DNA of 64,000 nucleotides from the NCBI RefSeq assembly GCF_036226765.1, contig NZ_CP109017.1, positions 6,573,001-6,637,000 of the forward strand, given 5' to 3'. This DNA is from Streptomyces sp. NBC_00670. GTDB taxonomy: Bacteria > Actinomycetota > Actinomycetes > Streptomycetales > Streptomycetaceae. The position numbers and the translations under genes are program-made. This document shows, in pieces, positions 51,513 to 60,530 of this stretch. The number at the start of each line of letters is the position of its first letter. The first letter of the stretch is position 1. The notes below the pieces were generated by a model, which ran no database searches, had not been told where the DNA came from, and saw only the letters and a list, made by a program, of their open reading frames with translations.

Positions 51513-54076
51513 CACGACACACCCTCCGCGTCACCGATCTGCGGGCCGAACACCATCGCCAACCGCTCGGCATCGGCGAGCGGCGCCCCCGTCTGTCCTG
51601 GCACACGGTCACCGACCGCCCCGGCCAGACCCAGACGGCGTACGAGGTGCGCCTCACCGAGTTCGGGAACGAGCGGGTCCGCCACTACCGGATCCCTTCC
51701 GCGGAGTCGGTGCTCGTACCGTGGCCGGGCGGACCACTGGTCTCCCGGCAGCGCGTCGAGGTGGCCGTCCGCGTGTGGGGCCAGGACGGTGAGGAACCCT
51801 CCGCGTGGTCGGAGCCGCTGCCGGTCGAGGCCGGACTGCTCGACCCGGCGGACTGGTCGGCGCGGCTGGTCTCGCCCGCCCGCTCCGAGTCCGCCGACGG
51901 AGAGGCCCCGCCCTCGGTGCTGCGTGGTGCCTTCCGGCTGGGTGCCCCCGTCACCGACGCCCGCCTTCACCTCACCGCGCACGGCGTGTACGAGGCGGAA
52001 CTCAACGGCGTCCGCGTCGGCGACCACGTCCTCGCCCCCGGCTGGACCCACTACCCCGAGCGGCTGCGCCACCACACCCACGACATCACCGGTCTGCTGC
52101 ACGAGGGCGCCAACGAACTGCGGATCCTGCTGGCCGACGGCTGGTACCGCGGCCGGCTCGGCTTCGGCGGCGGCACCCGCGACACCTACGGCGACCGGCT
52201 CGCCGCCCTCGCCCAGATCGAGGTCCGCCACCCCGACGGCACCACCGCGACCTTCGGAACCGGCCCCGACTGGCAGGCCGCGCCCGGCCCCCTCCTGTCC
52301 TCCGGGATCTACGAAGGAGAGGCATACGACGCCCGGCGCGAGCCGCACGACTGGCAGCCGGTGGACGTCCTGCCGTACGGTCCGGCCCGCCTGGTCGCCC
52401 CCGACGGACCGCCCGTACGCCGTACCGAGATCCTCGACCCGGTAGCCGTCCTCACCTCGCCCTCCGGCCGGACCGTTCTCGACTTCGGCCAGAACCTCGT
52501 CGGCCGGCTCCGTATCCGCGTCGAGGGAGAACCCGGACGTGCCATCACCCTGCGCCACGCGGAGGTCCTGGAGGACGGGGAACTGTGCGTCCGGCCGCTG
52601 CGGCACGCCACCGCCACGGACACCTACACCCCGCGCGGCACCGCCGGCGGCGAGGAGTGGGAGCCGCGCTTCACCTACCACGGCTTCCGCTACGCCGAGG
52701 TGAAAGGCTGGCCGGGGGAACTGCGCCCCGGCGACGTACGCGCCGTCGTCCTGCACACCGACATGCGCCGCACCGGCTGGTTCTCCTGCTCCGAGCCCCT
52801 GCTCAACCGCCTGCACGAGAACGTCGTCCGGAGCATGCGCGGCAACTTCCTCGACATCCCCACCGACTGCCCGCAGCGCGACGAGCGCCTCGGCTGGACC
52901 GGAGACGTACAGATCTTCGCCCCCACCGCGACCTTCCTGTACGACTGCGCGGGAGTGCTGCGGTCCTGGCTGAAGGACCTCGCCGCACAGCAGCATCCCG
53001 ACGGCCGGGTCCCGATGTACGTGCCGCACATCCCCACCCGCTTCCCCGAACTGCGCGCCGCGGCGTGGGGCGACGCCGCCGTCATCGTGCCCTGGACGCT
53101 GTACGAGCGGTACGGGGACCTCGGTGTCCTCGCCGACCAGTACGCCTCCATGAAGGCGTGGGTGGACGGCATCGCAGCCGTGGCCGGCGACCGGCACCTG
53201 TGGGACACCGACCGGCAGCTCGGCGACTGGCTCGACCCCGCCGCCCCGCCCGACCGCCCCGGTGATGCCCGTACCGACCCGCACCTGGTCGCCACCGCGT
53301 ACTACGCCCACTCGGCCGGACTGCTCGCCCGCACCGCCGCGCTGCTCGGCCACGGAAGCGACCACGCCCGTTACTCCGCCCTGTCCGATGCCGTACGCGC
53401 CGCCTTCCGGGACGCCCACCTGACCGCGGACGGCCTGCTCACCAGTGACGCGCAGACCGCCTACGCCCTGGCCCTGCGCTTCGGGCTGCTGGCCACCGAC
53501 GAACAGCGCGCCCGCGCCGGACGCCGACTGGCCGAACTGGTCCGCGAGGAGGACTTCCACATCGGCACCGGCTTCGTCGGCACCCCCCTGATCTGCGACG
53601 CGTTGTGCGAGGCGGGGGAGTACGACACGGCGTACCGGCTGCTGCTGCGCCGCACCTGCCCGTCCTGGCTGTACCCCGTCACCATGGGCGCGACCACGGT
53701 GTGGGAACGCTGGGACAGCATGCTCCCCGACGGCAGCGTCAACCCCGGCGAGATGACCTCCTTCAACCACTACGCCCTGGGCGCCGTCGCCGACTGGATG
53801 CACCGCACCGTCGCGGGCCTCGCCCCCGCCGCCCCCGGATACCGGCGCCTGCGGGTCCGCCCCCGCCCCGGCGGCGGCCTGACCCACGCCTGCGCCGCCC
53901 ACGACACCCCCTACGGCCGGGCCGAGGTGTCCTGGTCCCGCACGGGGAGCGAACTGCGGGTGCGCGTCACGGTCCCGCACGGCACGACCGCCCTGATCGA
54001 CCTGCCGGGGCGAGCGGCCCCCGAGGAAGCGGGCCCCGGCACCCATCTGTTCCGAACGGAGACCGCACGACCATGA
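51509..54076 (+). CDS. Alpha-L-rhamnosidase, GH78
   Basis: An 855 aa cytoplasmic enzyme (no signal peptide) that removes terminal rhamnose from glycosides. N-terminal beta domains include the GH78 SYEV-like TAYEVRL and a carbohydrate-binding region. The (alpha/alpha)6 catalytic barrel has DIPTDCPQRDERLGWTGD near 450-467, with acid residues of the Asp-Glu pair, and TTVWERWDS near 730 with the second catalytic Glu. ATGA overlap with the kinase gene and with the amidohydrolase gene ties it to the pathway. It implies that a rhamnosylated plant compound is imported intact. Confidence 0.92.
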   Translation: MTRHTLRVTDLRAEHHRQPLGIGERRPRLSWHTVTDRPGQTQTAYEVRLTEFGNERVRHYRIPSAESVLVPWPGGPLVSRQRVEVAVRVWGQDGEEPSAWSEPLPVEAGLLDPADWSARLVSPARSESADGEAPPSVLRGAFRLGAPVTDARLHLTAHGVYEAELNGVRVGDHVLAPGWTHYPERLRHHTHDITGLLHEGANELRILLADGWYRGRLGFGGGTRDTYGDRLAALAQIEVRHPDGTTATFGTGPDWQAAPGPLLSSGIYEGEAYDARREPHDWQPVDVLPYGPARLVAPDGPPVRRTEILDPVAVLTSPSGRTVLDFGQNLVGRLRIRVEGEPGRAITLRHAEVLEDGELCVRPLRHATATDTYTPRGTAGGEEWEPRFTYHGFRYAEVKGWPGELRPGDVRAVVLHTDMRRTGWFSCSEPLLNRLHENVVRSMRGNFLDIPTDCPQRDERLGWTGDVQIFAPTATFLYDCAGVLRSWLKDLAAQQHPDGRVPMYVPHIPTRFPELRAAAWGDAAVIVPWTLYERYGDLGVLADQYASMKAWVDGIAAVAGDRHLWDTDRQLGDWLDPAAPPDRPGDARTDPHLVATAYYAHSAGLLARTAALLGHGSDHARYSALSDAVRAAFRDAHLTADGLLTSDAQTAYALALRFGLLATDEQRARAGRRLAELVREEDFHIGTGFVGTPLICDALCEAGEYDTAYRLLLRRTCPSWLYPVTMGATTVWERWDSMLPDGSVNPGEMTSFNHYALGAVADWMHRTVAGLAPAAPGYRRLRVRPRPGGGLTHACAAHDTPYGRAEVSWSRTGSELRVRVTVPHGTTALIDLPGRAAPEEAGPGTHLFRTETARP

Positions 54077-55329
54077 CCACCCGGTACGACAACGCCGTCC
54101 TCGTCGACGGCACCGGAGCCGCGCCCGTCTCCGACGCCGTCCTCGTCGTCGACGACGGCTTGATCACCTACGCGGGCGCGACCGCCGAGGCACCCCGCAC
54201 ACCCGACGCGACCCGCGTCGACCTCGGTGGCCGCACCCTGCTGCCCGGGTTCTTCGACTGCCACGCCCACTTGAGCATGACGCCGGAGCGCCCGCTGATC
54301 TCGGGACTGACCACCGACCCGACCGTGGGGACCTTCGAGATCGCCGAACGGCTGCGTGCCACCCTGCACGCGGGCGTCACCTCCCTGCGCGACCTCGGCG
54401 GCACACCCTCCGGATACCGCACCGTCCTCGAACGCGGACTGATCGAGGGCCCCAGGCTTCAGGTCGCCGTGAAGGTCATCAGCCACACCGGCGGCCACGC
54501 CGACTGCTCCCTGCCCGGCGGCCTGGACGCCGCACCTCACCTGGGCGAACTCGCGGACACACCCGACGAGGCACGGATCGCCGCCCGACGGATGCTGCGC
54601 GCGGGAGCCGACGTCGTCAAGCTCTGCGCCACCGGCGGCATGGGCAGCCCGCACGACGATCCCGACGACGAGGGCCTGACCAGCGAGGAGATGCGGGCCG
54701 TCGTGGAGGAGGCGGCACGGCACCGCGGCCGGCCGGTCGCCGTGCACGCCCAGGGCACCGCCGGCATCCGCAACGCCCTGCGCGCCGGCGTGACCAGCAT
54801 CGAGCACGGCTACGGCATCACCGACGAACTGTGCGACCTGGCGCTGGAACAGAGCACGTTCCTGGTCCCGACCCTGTCCACCGTCTTCGCACCGCTCGAC
54901 CCGGCGACGATGCCCGCGTACCACTACCAGAAGAAGAGCCGCTGGTCCGGCATCAGCAAGGAGAACATCGCGCACGCCATCAGCCGGGGTGTGCGCATCG
55001 CCCTGGGTACCGACGCCGGGGTCGTGCCGCACGCCCGCAACCTTCTCGAACTCTCCCACCTGGTCGAACTCGGCATGGCATCCCTCGACGCGATCCGGGC
55101 AGGCACCCTCGACGCCGCCCGGCTCCTCGGCGTGGACGAGCGCCTCGGTTCCCTGGAAACCGGCAAGACGGCCGACTTCGTGGTGGTGGACGGCGACCCG
55201 GTGCGCGACATCGGGATCCTCGGCCGCCCCGAGTCGGTGGTACTGGTCGCTCAGGCCGGCCAGGTGCGCAAGAACACCGCGAACACTAGGGGAAATCCCC
55301 TATTTCGCGAGGGCAACTCCCAATGGTGA
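54073..55329 (+). CDS. Metal-dependent amidohydrolase (prolidase/imidazolonepropionase-like)
   Basis: A 418 aa amidohydrolase superfamily enzyme. Metal ligands are in DCHAHLS near residue 63, a carboxylated Lys candidate in VVKLCATGG near 183, VHAQG near 226, IEHGYG near 246, and GTDAG near 317. Relatives hydrolyse N-acyl amino acids or dipeptides, so cleavage of an amino-acid conjugate of the pathway substrate is plausible. The last 15 residues are atypical and are encoded across a palindrome that may be an operator for the next operon. Confidence 0.87.
   Translation: MTTRYDNAVLVDGTGAAPVSDAVLVVDDGLITYAGATAEAPRTPDATRVDLGGRTLLPGFFDCHAHLSMTPERPLISGLTTDPTVGTFEIAERLRATLHAGVTSLRDLGGTPSGYRTVLERGLIEGPRLQVAVKVISHTGGHADCSLPGGLDAAPHLGELADTPDEARIAARRMLRAGADVVKLCATGGMGSPHDDPDDEGLTSEEMRAVVEEAARHRGRPVAVHAQGTAGIRNALRAGVTSIEHGYGITDELCDLALEQSTFLVPTLSTVFAPLDPATMPAYHYQKKSRWSGISKENIAHAISRGVRIALGTDAGVVPHARNLLELSHLVELGMASLDAIRAGTLDAARLLGVDERLGSLETGKTADFVVVDGDPVRDIGILGRPESVVLVAQAGQVRKNTANTRGNPLFREGNSQW
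55287..55302. promoter_or_regulatory. TAGGGGAAATCCCCTA palindrome upstream of iacA
   Basis: Seven-base arms (TAGGGGA/TCCCCTA) around AA, 102 bases before the iacA start, overlapping the end of the amidohydrolase gene. The A/T-containing symmetrical form is out of place in coding DNA here. It is a candidate binding site for the FixJ-like regulator, and a promoter could lie in the 74-base gap after 55329. Confidence 0.45.
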
Positions 55330-55403
55330 GGCTGCTGTTGCCGCACATAGCGTGAGAACGCGGCGGGAGAGAGAACCGCCCGGCAATGCGAGGAGATTCC
55401 CTC

Positions 55404-56516
55404 ATGAAGCAGCTCGATCAGGTGCTGGAAGTGGTGGCCGAACGGCGGGCCGAATTCGAGGAGGGACGGCACGTCCCACGGGATGTGATCGCTGAGTTCA
55501 AGCACGCGGGCATCTACCGGGCCGGTGTTCCCAAAAAGTTCGGCGGGGACGCCCTGCCGCCCGCCGACTTCCTCCACGTCGTCGAGCGCGTCGCGCAGGC
55601 CGACGGGTCGGCGGGCTGGGTGGCGAGTTTCGGCTCGGCCACCGTCTACCTGGCCGCGCTTCCACTGGAGACGCAGGCCAAGCTGTACGCGGACGGCCCC
55701 GACGTCGCCTTCGCCGGCGGCCTGTTCCCGGTGCAGCCCGCCGAACTCGGCGACGACGGCTACCACGTCTCCGGCCACTGGAAGTTCGCCAGCGGCTGCA
55801 AGGGCGCCGACGTGCTCGGCGTCGGCATCAAGAGGGCCGGCGCCGACCGGGCCGGCCGGCCGCTCACCGCGGTGCTGCGGCCCGATCAGGTGCGGATCGT
55901 CGACAACTGGGATGTCGTCGGCATGCGCGGCACCGGCAGCCACGACCTGGTGGTGGACGAGGCCGTGGTGCCCGAGGAGTGGACGTTCGTCCGCGGCGGC
56001 GAACCCACCGTCGACGAACCGCTCTACCGTTACCCGACCGTGGCGTATGCCGCGCAGGTCCTCGCCGTCGTCGGCCTCGGTGTCGCGCGGGCCGCCCTCG
56101 ACCAGGTCATCGCCCAGGGCGGCCGACCGGGCTTCACCGGCGCCCCCGGGCCCGCCGAACGCGCCACCTACCGCATCTCCGTCGCTCGGGCCGAGGCCCG
56201 GCTGCGCTCCGCCCGCGCCTTCTTCTACGAGGCCACCGAAGACGCTTGGGCCACGGTCGAGGCGGGCGACCCCGCCACCGCGCAGCAGGTGAGCCTGCTC
56301 CGCCTGGCCTCCGCCCACTTGGCCAAGAACGCCTTCGAGGTGGTCCGGTCCGCCTACCAACTGGGCGGCATCGCGGCCATCACCGACGGCAGCCCCCTCC
56401 AGCGTCACCTGCGCGACGCGTCGGTCGTACCGCAGCACGCATTCCTCCAGGAAGGCATGTACGACGGCGCCGGCGCGGTCCTCATGGGCGTCGACCCCTT
56501 CCCCGGATACCTCTGA
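55404..56516 (+). CDS. iacA: Indole-3-acetate monooxygenase, acyl-CoA-dehydrogenase-like flavoprotein
   Basis: A 370 aa group D flavin monooxygenase (acyl-CoA dehydrogenase fold; PKKFGG, QADGSAGWVASFG, GHWKFASGC, GMRGTGSHDL). In iac pathways IacA attacks indole-3-acetate with FADH2 supplied by the flavin reductase IacG. Identity rests on family plus the unique gene order that follows (B to H). HsaA-type phenol hydroxylases share the fold, so biochemical proof is missing. ATG 55404 has GAGGAG eight bases upstream; ATG 55386 would place that box inside the gene. Confidence 0.83.
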   Translation: MKQLDQVLEVVAERRAEFEEGRHVPRDVIAEFKHAGIYRAGVPKKFGGDALPPADFLHVVERVAQADGSAGWVASFGSATVYLAALPLETQAKLYADGPDVAFAGGLFPVQPAELGDDGYHVSGHWKFASGCKGADVLGVGIKRAGADRAGRPLTAVLRPDQVRIVDNWDVVGMRGTGSHDLVVDEAVVPEEWTFVRGGEPTVDEPLYRYPTVAYAAQVLAVVGLGVARAALDQVIAQGGRPGFTGAPGPAERATYRISVARAEARLRSARAFFYEATEDAWATVEAGDPATAQQVSLLRLASAHLAKNAFEVVRSAYQLGGIAAITDGSPLQRHLRDASVVPQHAFLQEGMYDGAGAVLMGVDPFPGYL

Positions 56517-56570
56517 CGGCCCACACCCCGTACACCCCGCACACCTCGGAAAACCGAAAGGCGGCAGCCC

Positions 56571-56939
56571 ATGTCAGCACCTGCCGACGCCCCCCTGCGC
56601 GTGCTGTTCTGCATCGGCGTCAACCAGAACTTCTTCGACCTGCCCACGGGCCAGGGCAAGACCGTCTGGGACGGCTTCACCAGCATGCTCACCCAGCTGT
56701 ACGACCTGCCCGGCGTCACCGTCCTCGGCACAGTCGACGACGACCAGCAGATGGTCGGACCCTCCGAATCCTGGCCCTGGACCTGTTACGTCCTCGCCGA
56801 CGTGGTCGACCAGCCCACCGTCGCCGCTGCCTGCAACCTGTTCCGTACCGTCCAGGTGGGCGAGCACGGCCTGTGGCGCTACATGAAGATCGAGGCGCGG
56901 CTCGGCCGCCCGCTGCCGGAGCCGGAGGCGGCCCGATGA
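56571..56939 (+). CDS. iacB: IacB-like small protein
   Basis: A 122 aa protein of unknown activity (VLFCIGVNQNFFDLP, GTVDDDQQMVG, NLFRTVQVGEHGLWRY). It occupies exactly the place of iacB between the monooxygenase and the Rieske oxygenase large subunit. The length and compact alpha/beta look fit a dimeric ferredoxin-like (EthD-like) fold, which is inference. AAAGGCGG precedes ATG 56571; its stop overlaps iacC (ATGA). Confidence 0.75.
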   Translation: MSAPADAPLRVLFCIGVNQNFFDLPTGQGKTVWDGFTSMLTQLYDLPGVTVLGTVDDDQQMVGPSESWPWTCYVLADVVDQPTVAAACNLFRTVQVGEHGLWRYMKIEARLGRPLPEPEAAR

Positions 56940-58222
56940 CCACGACCCCCGAGACCGCGAACCCGTCGACCACGGCCGCCGACCGCGTCGGCGGCGACCG
57001 CGTCGCCGGCACCCTCTACACCGACCCGGCCCTCTTCGAGCAGGAGATGGACCGCATCTTCCACCGCACCTGGGTGTGGGTCGCGCACGAGAGCGAGATC
57101 GCGAGGGCCGGCGACTTCAAGACGGCGTGGGTCGGCCGCCGGCCGGTCATCGTCAGCCGGGACCGCCGCGGCGGCATCAACGTCCTGCTCAACCGCTGTC
57201 GCCACCGCGGCGCCAGCGTCTGCGAGACACCCAAGGGCAACGGCGCCGGCTTCACCTGCCCGTACCACGCCTGGTCGTACTCCCTGGACGGCACGCTGCG
57301 CGGCATCCCGTACCCCGAGGGCTACGAGGACGTCGTCGAGAAGAAGGACCTGCCGCTCCAGCGCCTGAAGGTCGGCACGTACGCGGGCATGATCTTCGCC
57401 AGCTTCGCGGAGGAGATCGAGCCGCTGGAGGACTTCCTCGGCGGGGCCCGGATGTGGATCGACCGCTTCATGAAGCAGGGCGCCGGCTACCCGATCAAGG
57501 TGCAGGGCGAGCACAAGTTCCGCTTCCGGGGCAACTGGAAGATCCAGCTGGAGAACACCACCGACTGGTACCACTTCCCGATCGTGCACCGCTCCTGGAT
57601 GTCCTCGGTCGACGCCGAGACCGCGTCCATGCTGTCCATCATGACCGACGAGACCGCGGTCACCCACGCCCTCGGCAACGGCCACAGCGTCTCCGTCTCG
57701 GTCGCCGAGCACGCCGACCTCGACGTCGACGACGGCACCGAGAAGCTCCAGGACCGCTTCAGCCACATCGTCGAGGAACTCTCCAAGGACCTGCCTCCGG
57801 AGAAGGTGCGGCGCATCGTCCGCTCGCTGCACGGCGCCGGGTTCAACCTGAACCTCTTCCCGAACGTCGCCATGTCGATGGCGTTCTTCCGAGTGCTGCG
57901 CCCCCTGTCGGTCGACGAGACGGAGGTCCGGCACGTCGCGCTCGGCCTGGAAGGCGGCCCGGACATCGTCAACCGGGAACGGCTGCGCATCCACGAGCAC
58001 TTCCAGGGACCGTTCGGTTTCGGCAGCCCCGACGACGCCGAAGCCTGGAACCGCGTCCAGCGCGGCGTGGCCGGCGGTGCCGACATGCCGATCCTGGTCA
58101 ACCGCGGGCTCGGCCGCGAGAAGCCCAACGACCTGGGGCAGCCCACCTCCCACGCGACCGACGAGACGGGCATGCGGGAGGCGTACGCGATGTGGAAGAG
58201 GATGATGACCGATGGCAACTGA
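56936..58222 (+). CDS. iacC: Rieske ring-hydroxylating dioxygenase, large subunit
   Basis: A 428 aa oxygenase alpha subunit. The Rieske [2Fe-2S] ligands are in RCRHRGASV near residue 87 and CPYHAWSY near 107. The mononuclear iron site includes NTTDWYHFPIVH near 210-221. In the iac pathway it acts late, on the oxidised indole (dioxindole-3-acetate) on the way to catechol. It overlaps iacB by ATGA and the small subunit gene by 11 bases. Confidence 0.88.
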   Translation: MTTTPETANPSTTAADRVGGDRVAGTLYTDPALFEQEMDRIFHRTWVWVAHESEIARAGDFKTAWVGRRPVIVSRDRRGGINVLLNRCRHRGASVCETPKGNGAGFTCPYHAWSYSLDGTLRGIPYPEGYEDVVEKKDLPLQRLKVGTYAGMIFASFAEEIEPLEDFLGGARMWIDRFMKQGAGYPIKVQGEHKFRFRGNWKIQLENTTDWYHFPIVHRSWMSSVDAETASMLSIMTDETAVTHALGNGHSVSVSVAEHADLDVDDGTEKLQDRFSHIVEELSKDLPPEKVRRIVRSLHGAGFNLNLFPNVAMSMAFFRVLRPLSVDETEVRHVALGLEGGPDIVNRERLRIHEHFQGPFGFGSPDDAEAWNRVQRGVAGGADMPILVNRGLGREKPNDLGQPTSHATDETGMREAYAMWKRMMTDGN

Positions 58223-58736
58223 AGCCCCCGCGACGGCGGCCGTGGCGGCTGAACTCCCGCTCGACGACCCCCGCGCCCTCGCCGCCGTCTCCCTGATCTG
58301 GCGCGAGGCCCACCTGCTCGACGCCCGCCGCTACGAGGACTGGGACGGTCTGTGGGCCGAGGGCGGCGAGTACGTCGTCCCCATCGACCGGGACGCCACC
58401 GACTTCGCCTCCTGCCTCAACCTCGTCTACGACGACGACCGCATGCGCCGCATGCGCATCGAACGCCTCACCGGCGGTTTCTCCATCTCCGCCGCCGCGG
58501 CGGCCCGCACCGTCCGCTCGGTCTCCCGGTTCGTGGTGACCGGCCGCGAGGATGACGCGATCGAGATCCGCTCCGCGCAGATCCTCGTCGGCTACAAGCG
58601 CGAGGAGACCTTCGTGCTGGCCGCCGACGTCACCCACCGGATCGTCTTCGGCGCCGACGGCCCCCGGATCTCCCGGAAGATCGTGCGGCTGGTGAACTCC
58701 GAGGACACCGTCACGGCGTCGGGGTTCCTGCTGTGA
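58212..58736 (+). CDS. iacD: Ring-hydroxylating dioxygenase, small subunit
   Basis: A 174 aa beta subunit with the NTF2-like fold (EAHLLDARRYEDWDGLWAE, YVVPIDRDATD, RIERLTGGFS). It stabilises the alpha3beta3 hexamer and helps shape the active site. The start lies inside the last codons of the large subunit, so the two are co-translated. Stop overlaps the SDR start (GTGA). Confidence 0.88.
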   Translation: MATEAPATAAVAAELPLDDPRALAAVSLIWREAHLLDARRYEDWDGLWAEGGEYVVPIDRDATDFASCLNLVYDDDRMRRMRIERLTGGFSISAAAAARTVRSVSRFVVTGREDDAIEIRSAQILVGYKREETFVLAADVTHRIVFGADGPRISRKIVRLVNSEDTVTASGFLL

Positions 58737-59494
58737 ACCCGGAGGAGCAGAACAGCGGGTACGTCGCCCTCGTCACGGGGGCGGCGGGCGGCTTGGGCGC
58801 CGTGATCGCGGGCCGGCTGTACGACCACGGGTACCGCGTCGCGCTCACCGACCTCGACGAGAAGGCCGCCGTGCGGGCGGCGTCGGACCTCGACCCGGAG
58901 GGCCGCTACGCCGTCGGACTCGCCCTCGACGTACGCGACAAGGATGCCTTCGCCCGGGTCCGAGACCAACTCGTCGACCACTGGGGCGCCGTCCATGTCC
59001 TGGTCAACAACGCCGGCCGGTCCAAGGTCGAACCGCTGATGGAGATCACCCCGGAGAGCTTCGGCGAGATCGTCTCGACCAACCTCGACGGCGCCTTCTT
59101 CGGCTGTCAGGTCCTCGGCGCGTACTTCGCGGGCCGCGGCTACGGGCGCATCGTCAACATCGCTTCGCTGGCCGGCCAGAACGGGGGCACGGCGACCGGC
59201 GCCCATTACGCGGCGGCCAAGGGCGGCGTGGCCACCCTGACGAAGGTGTTCGCCCGGGAACTCGGCCCGCACGGAGTGACCGTGAACGCCGTCTCGCCGG
59301 GACCGCAGGACGTCCCGGTGGTGCGCGAGATGGTCCCGCCCGACCAACTGGCCGCCATCGAGCGGGACATCCCCGTCCGACGGCTGGGCCGGCCGCGGTT
59401 CATCGCCGACATGACCGTGCTGCTCGCCGCCGAGCACGCCGACGCGGTCACCGGCGCCTGCTGGGACGCCAACGGCGGCCTGTACATGCGCTGA
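58733..59494 (+). CDS. iacE: Short-chain dehydrogenase/reductase
   Basis: A 253 aa SDR: cofactor motif TGAAGGLG near residue 15, NNAG near 92, catalytic Ser in NIASLAGQ near 145 and Tyr/Lys in YAAAKGG near 159. In studied iac systems IacE helps turn 2-hydroxy-IAA into dioxindole-3-acetate. The order and coupling here (GTGA with iacD) fit that role. Confidence 0.87.
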   Translation: MNPEEQNSGYVALVTGAAGGLGAVIAGRLYDHGYRVALTDLDEKAAVRAASDLDPEGRYAVGLALDVRDKDAFARVRDQLVDHWGAVHVLVNNAGRSKVEPLMEITPESFGEIVSTNLDGAFFGCQVLGAYFAGRGYGRIVNIASLAGQNGGTATGAHYAAAKGGVATLTKVFARELGPHGVTVNAVSPGPQDVPVVREMVPPDQLAAIERDIPVRRLGRPRFIADMTVLLAAEHADAVTGACWDANGGLYMR

Positions 59495-59535
59495 CGCCGC
59501 CGTCAGCCATCCTCAACGAACGTGAAGGCGGACGG

Positions 59536-60492
59536 ATGTTCACTGTCACCGTCACCGAGGCCGTCGACGAGACCGACTCGGTCAAGGTCCTCAGACTGGC
59601 GCGCACCGACGGCAGGCCACTCGACCCGTACCCGGCGGGCGCGCACGTCGACGTCACCGGACCCACCGGGATCACCCGCCCCTACTCACTGTGCGGTTCG
59701 CCCGGCGACACCGGCGCGTACACCATCGCGGTGAAGCGGGAGGCGGACTCACGCGGCGGCTCACAGGCCCTGCACGACAAGGCGGCGCCCGGCACCCGGC
59801 TCACCGTCGGCGCGCCCCGCAACCTGTTCGCCCTCGCCCCCGACGCCGCCGAACACCACCTGGTGGCCGCGGGCATAGGCATCACTCCGCTGCTGGCCAT
59901 GGCCTATGAACTGCACGCCGGCGGAGCCGGGTTCCGGCTCCACTACGTGGCCCGCAGCCGGGCGGAGGCGGCCTTCGCCGGCCTGCTGGACGCGTCCCCC
60001 TTCACCGACCGGGTGGTCCGCCACTTCGGGCTCGGCCGGCAGACCGCCGGGAAGGTGCTGGCCGAGGCCCTGACCGGTCTCCCCGCCGGCGCGCACGTCT
60101 ACACCTGCGGACCGCACGACTTCATGGCACACGTCCGGGAAGCGGCCGCCCGGAGTCTGCCGGGGGAGCACATCCACGCGGAGCTGTTCGGGGCCGCCGC
60201 GGACCCCCGTGAGCAGGGAGCGGACCGCCCGTTCGAGGTGGAGCTGGACACCGGAGAGGTGTACATCGTGCCGCCCGGCCGCAGCATCACCGAGGTGCTG
60301 GAGGAGAACGGCCAGGCTCTGGACACCTCCTGCCGGGAAGGCATCTGCGGCACCTGCGTGCTGCGCGTGCTCGAGGGCGAACCCGACCACCGTGACCACT
60401 GCCTGACCGCGAAGGAGAAGGCGGCCGGCGACCAGATCGCGGCCTGTGTGTCGCGAGCGAAGTCGGCACGGCTGGTGGTCGAACCGTGGTGA
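59536..60492 (+). CDS. iacF: Oxygenase reductase (ferredoxin-NAD(P)H reductase with C-terminal [2Fe-2S])
   Basis: A 318 aa phthalate-dioxygenase-reductase/VanB-type protein: flavin domain (RPYSLCG near residue 52), NAD domain (AAGIGITPLLAM near 115, CGPHDFM near 195) and a plant-type ferredoxin domain (CREGICGTCVLRVL near 272, last Cys in HRDHCL). It passes electrons from NAD(P)H to the Rieske oxygenase without a separate ferredoxin. ATG 59536 follows GAAGGCGG after a 41-base gap. Confidence 0.9.
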   Translation: MFTVTVTEAVDETDSVKVLRLARTDGRPLDPYPAGAHVDVTGPTGITRPYSLCGSPGDTGAYTIAVKREADSRGGSQALHDKAAPGTRLTVGAPRNLFALAPDAAEHHLVAAGIGITPLLAMAYELHAGGAGFRLHYVARSRAEAAFAGLLDASPFTDRVVRHFGLGRQTAGKVLAEALTGLPAGAHVYTCGPHDFMAHVREAAARSLPGEHIHAELFGAAADPREQGADRPFEVELDTGEVYIVPPGRSITEVLEENGQALDTSCREGICGTCVLRVLEGEPDHRDHCLTAKEKAAGDQIAACVSRAKSARLVVEPW

Positions 60493-60530
60493 GCGTCCCG
60501 AAAGACGAACAGGAAAGGAGCGGCACTGCC

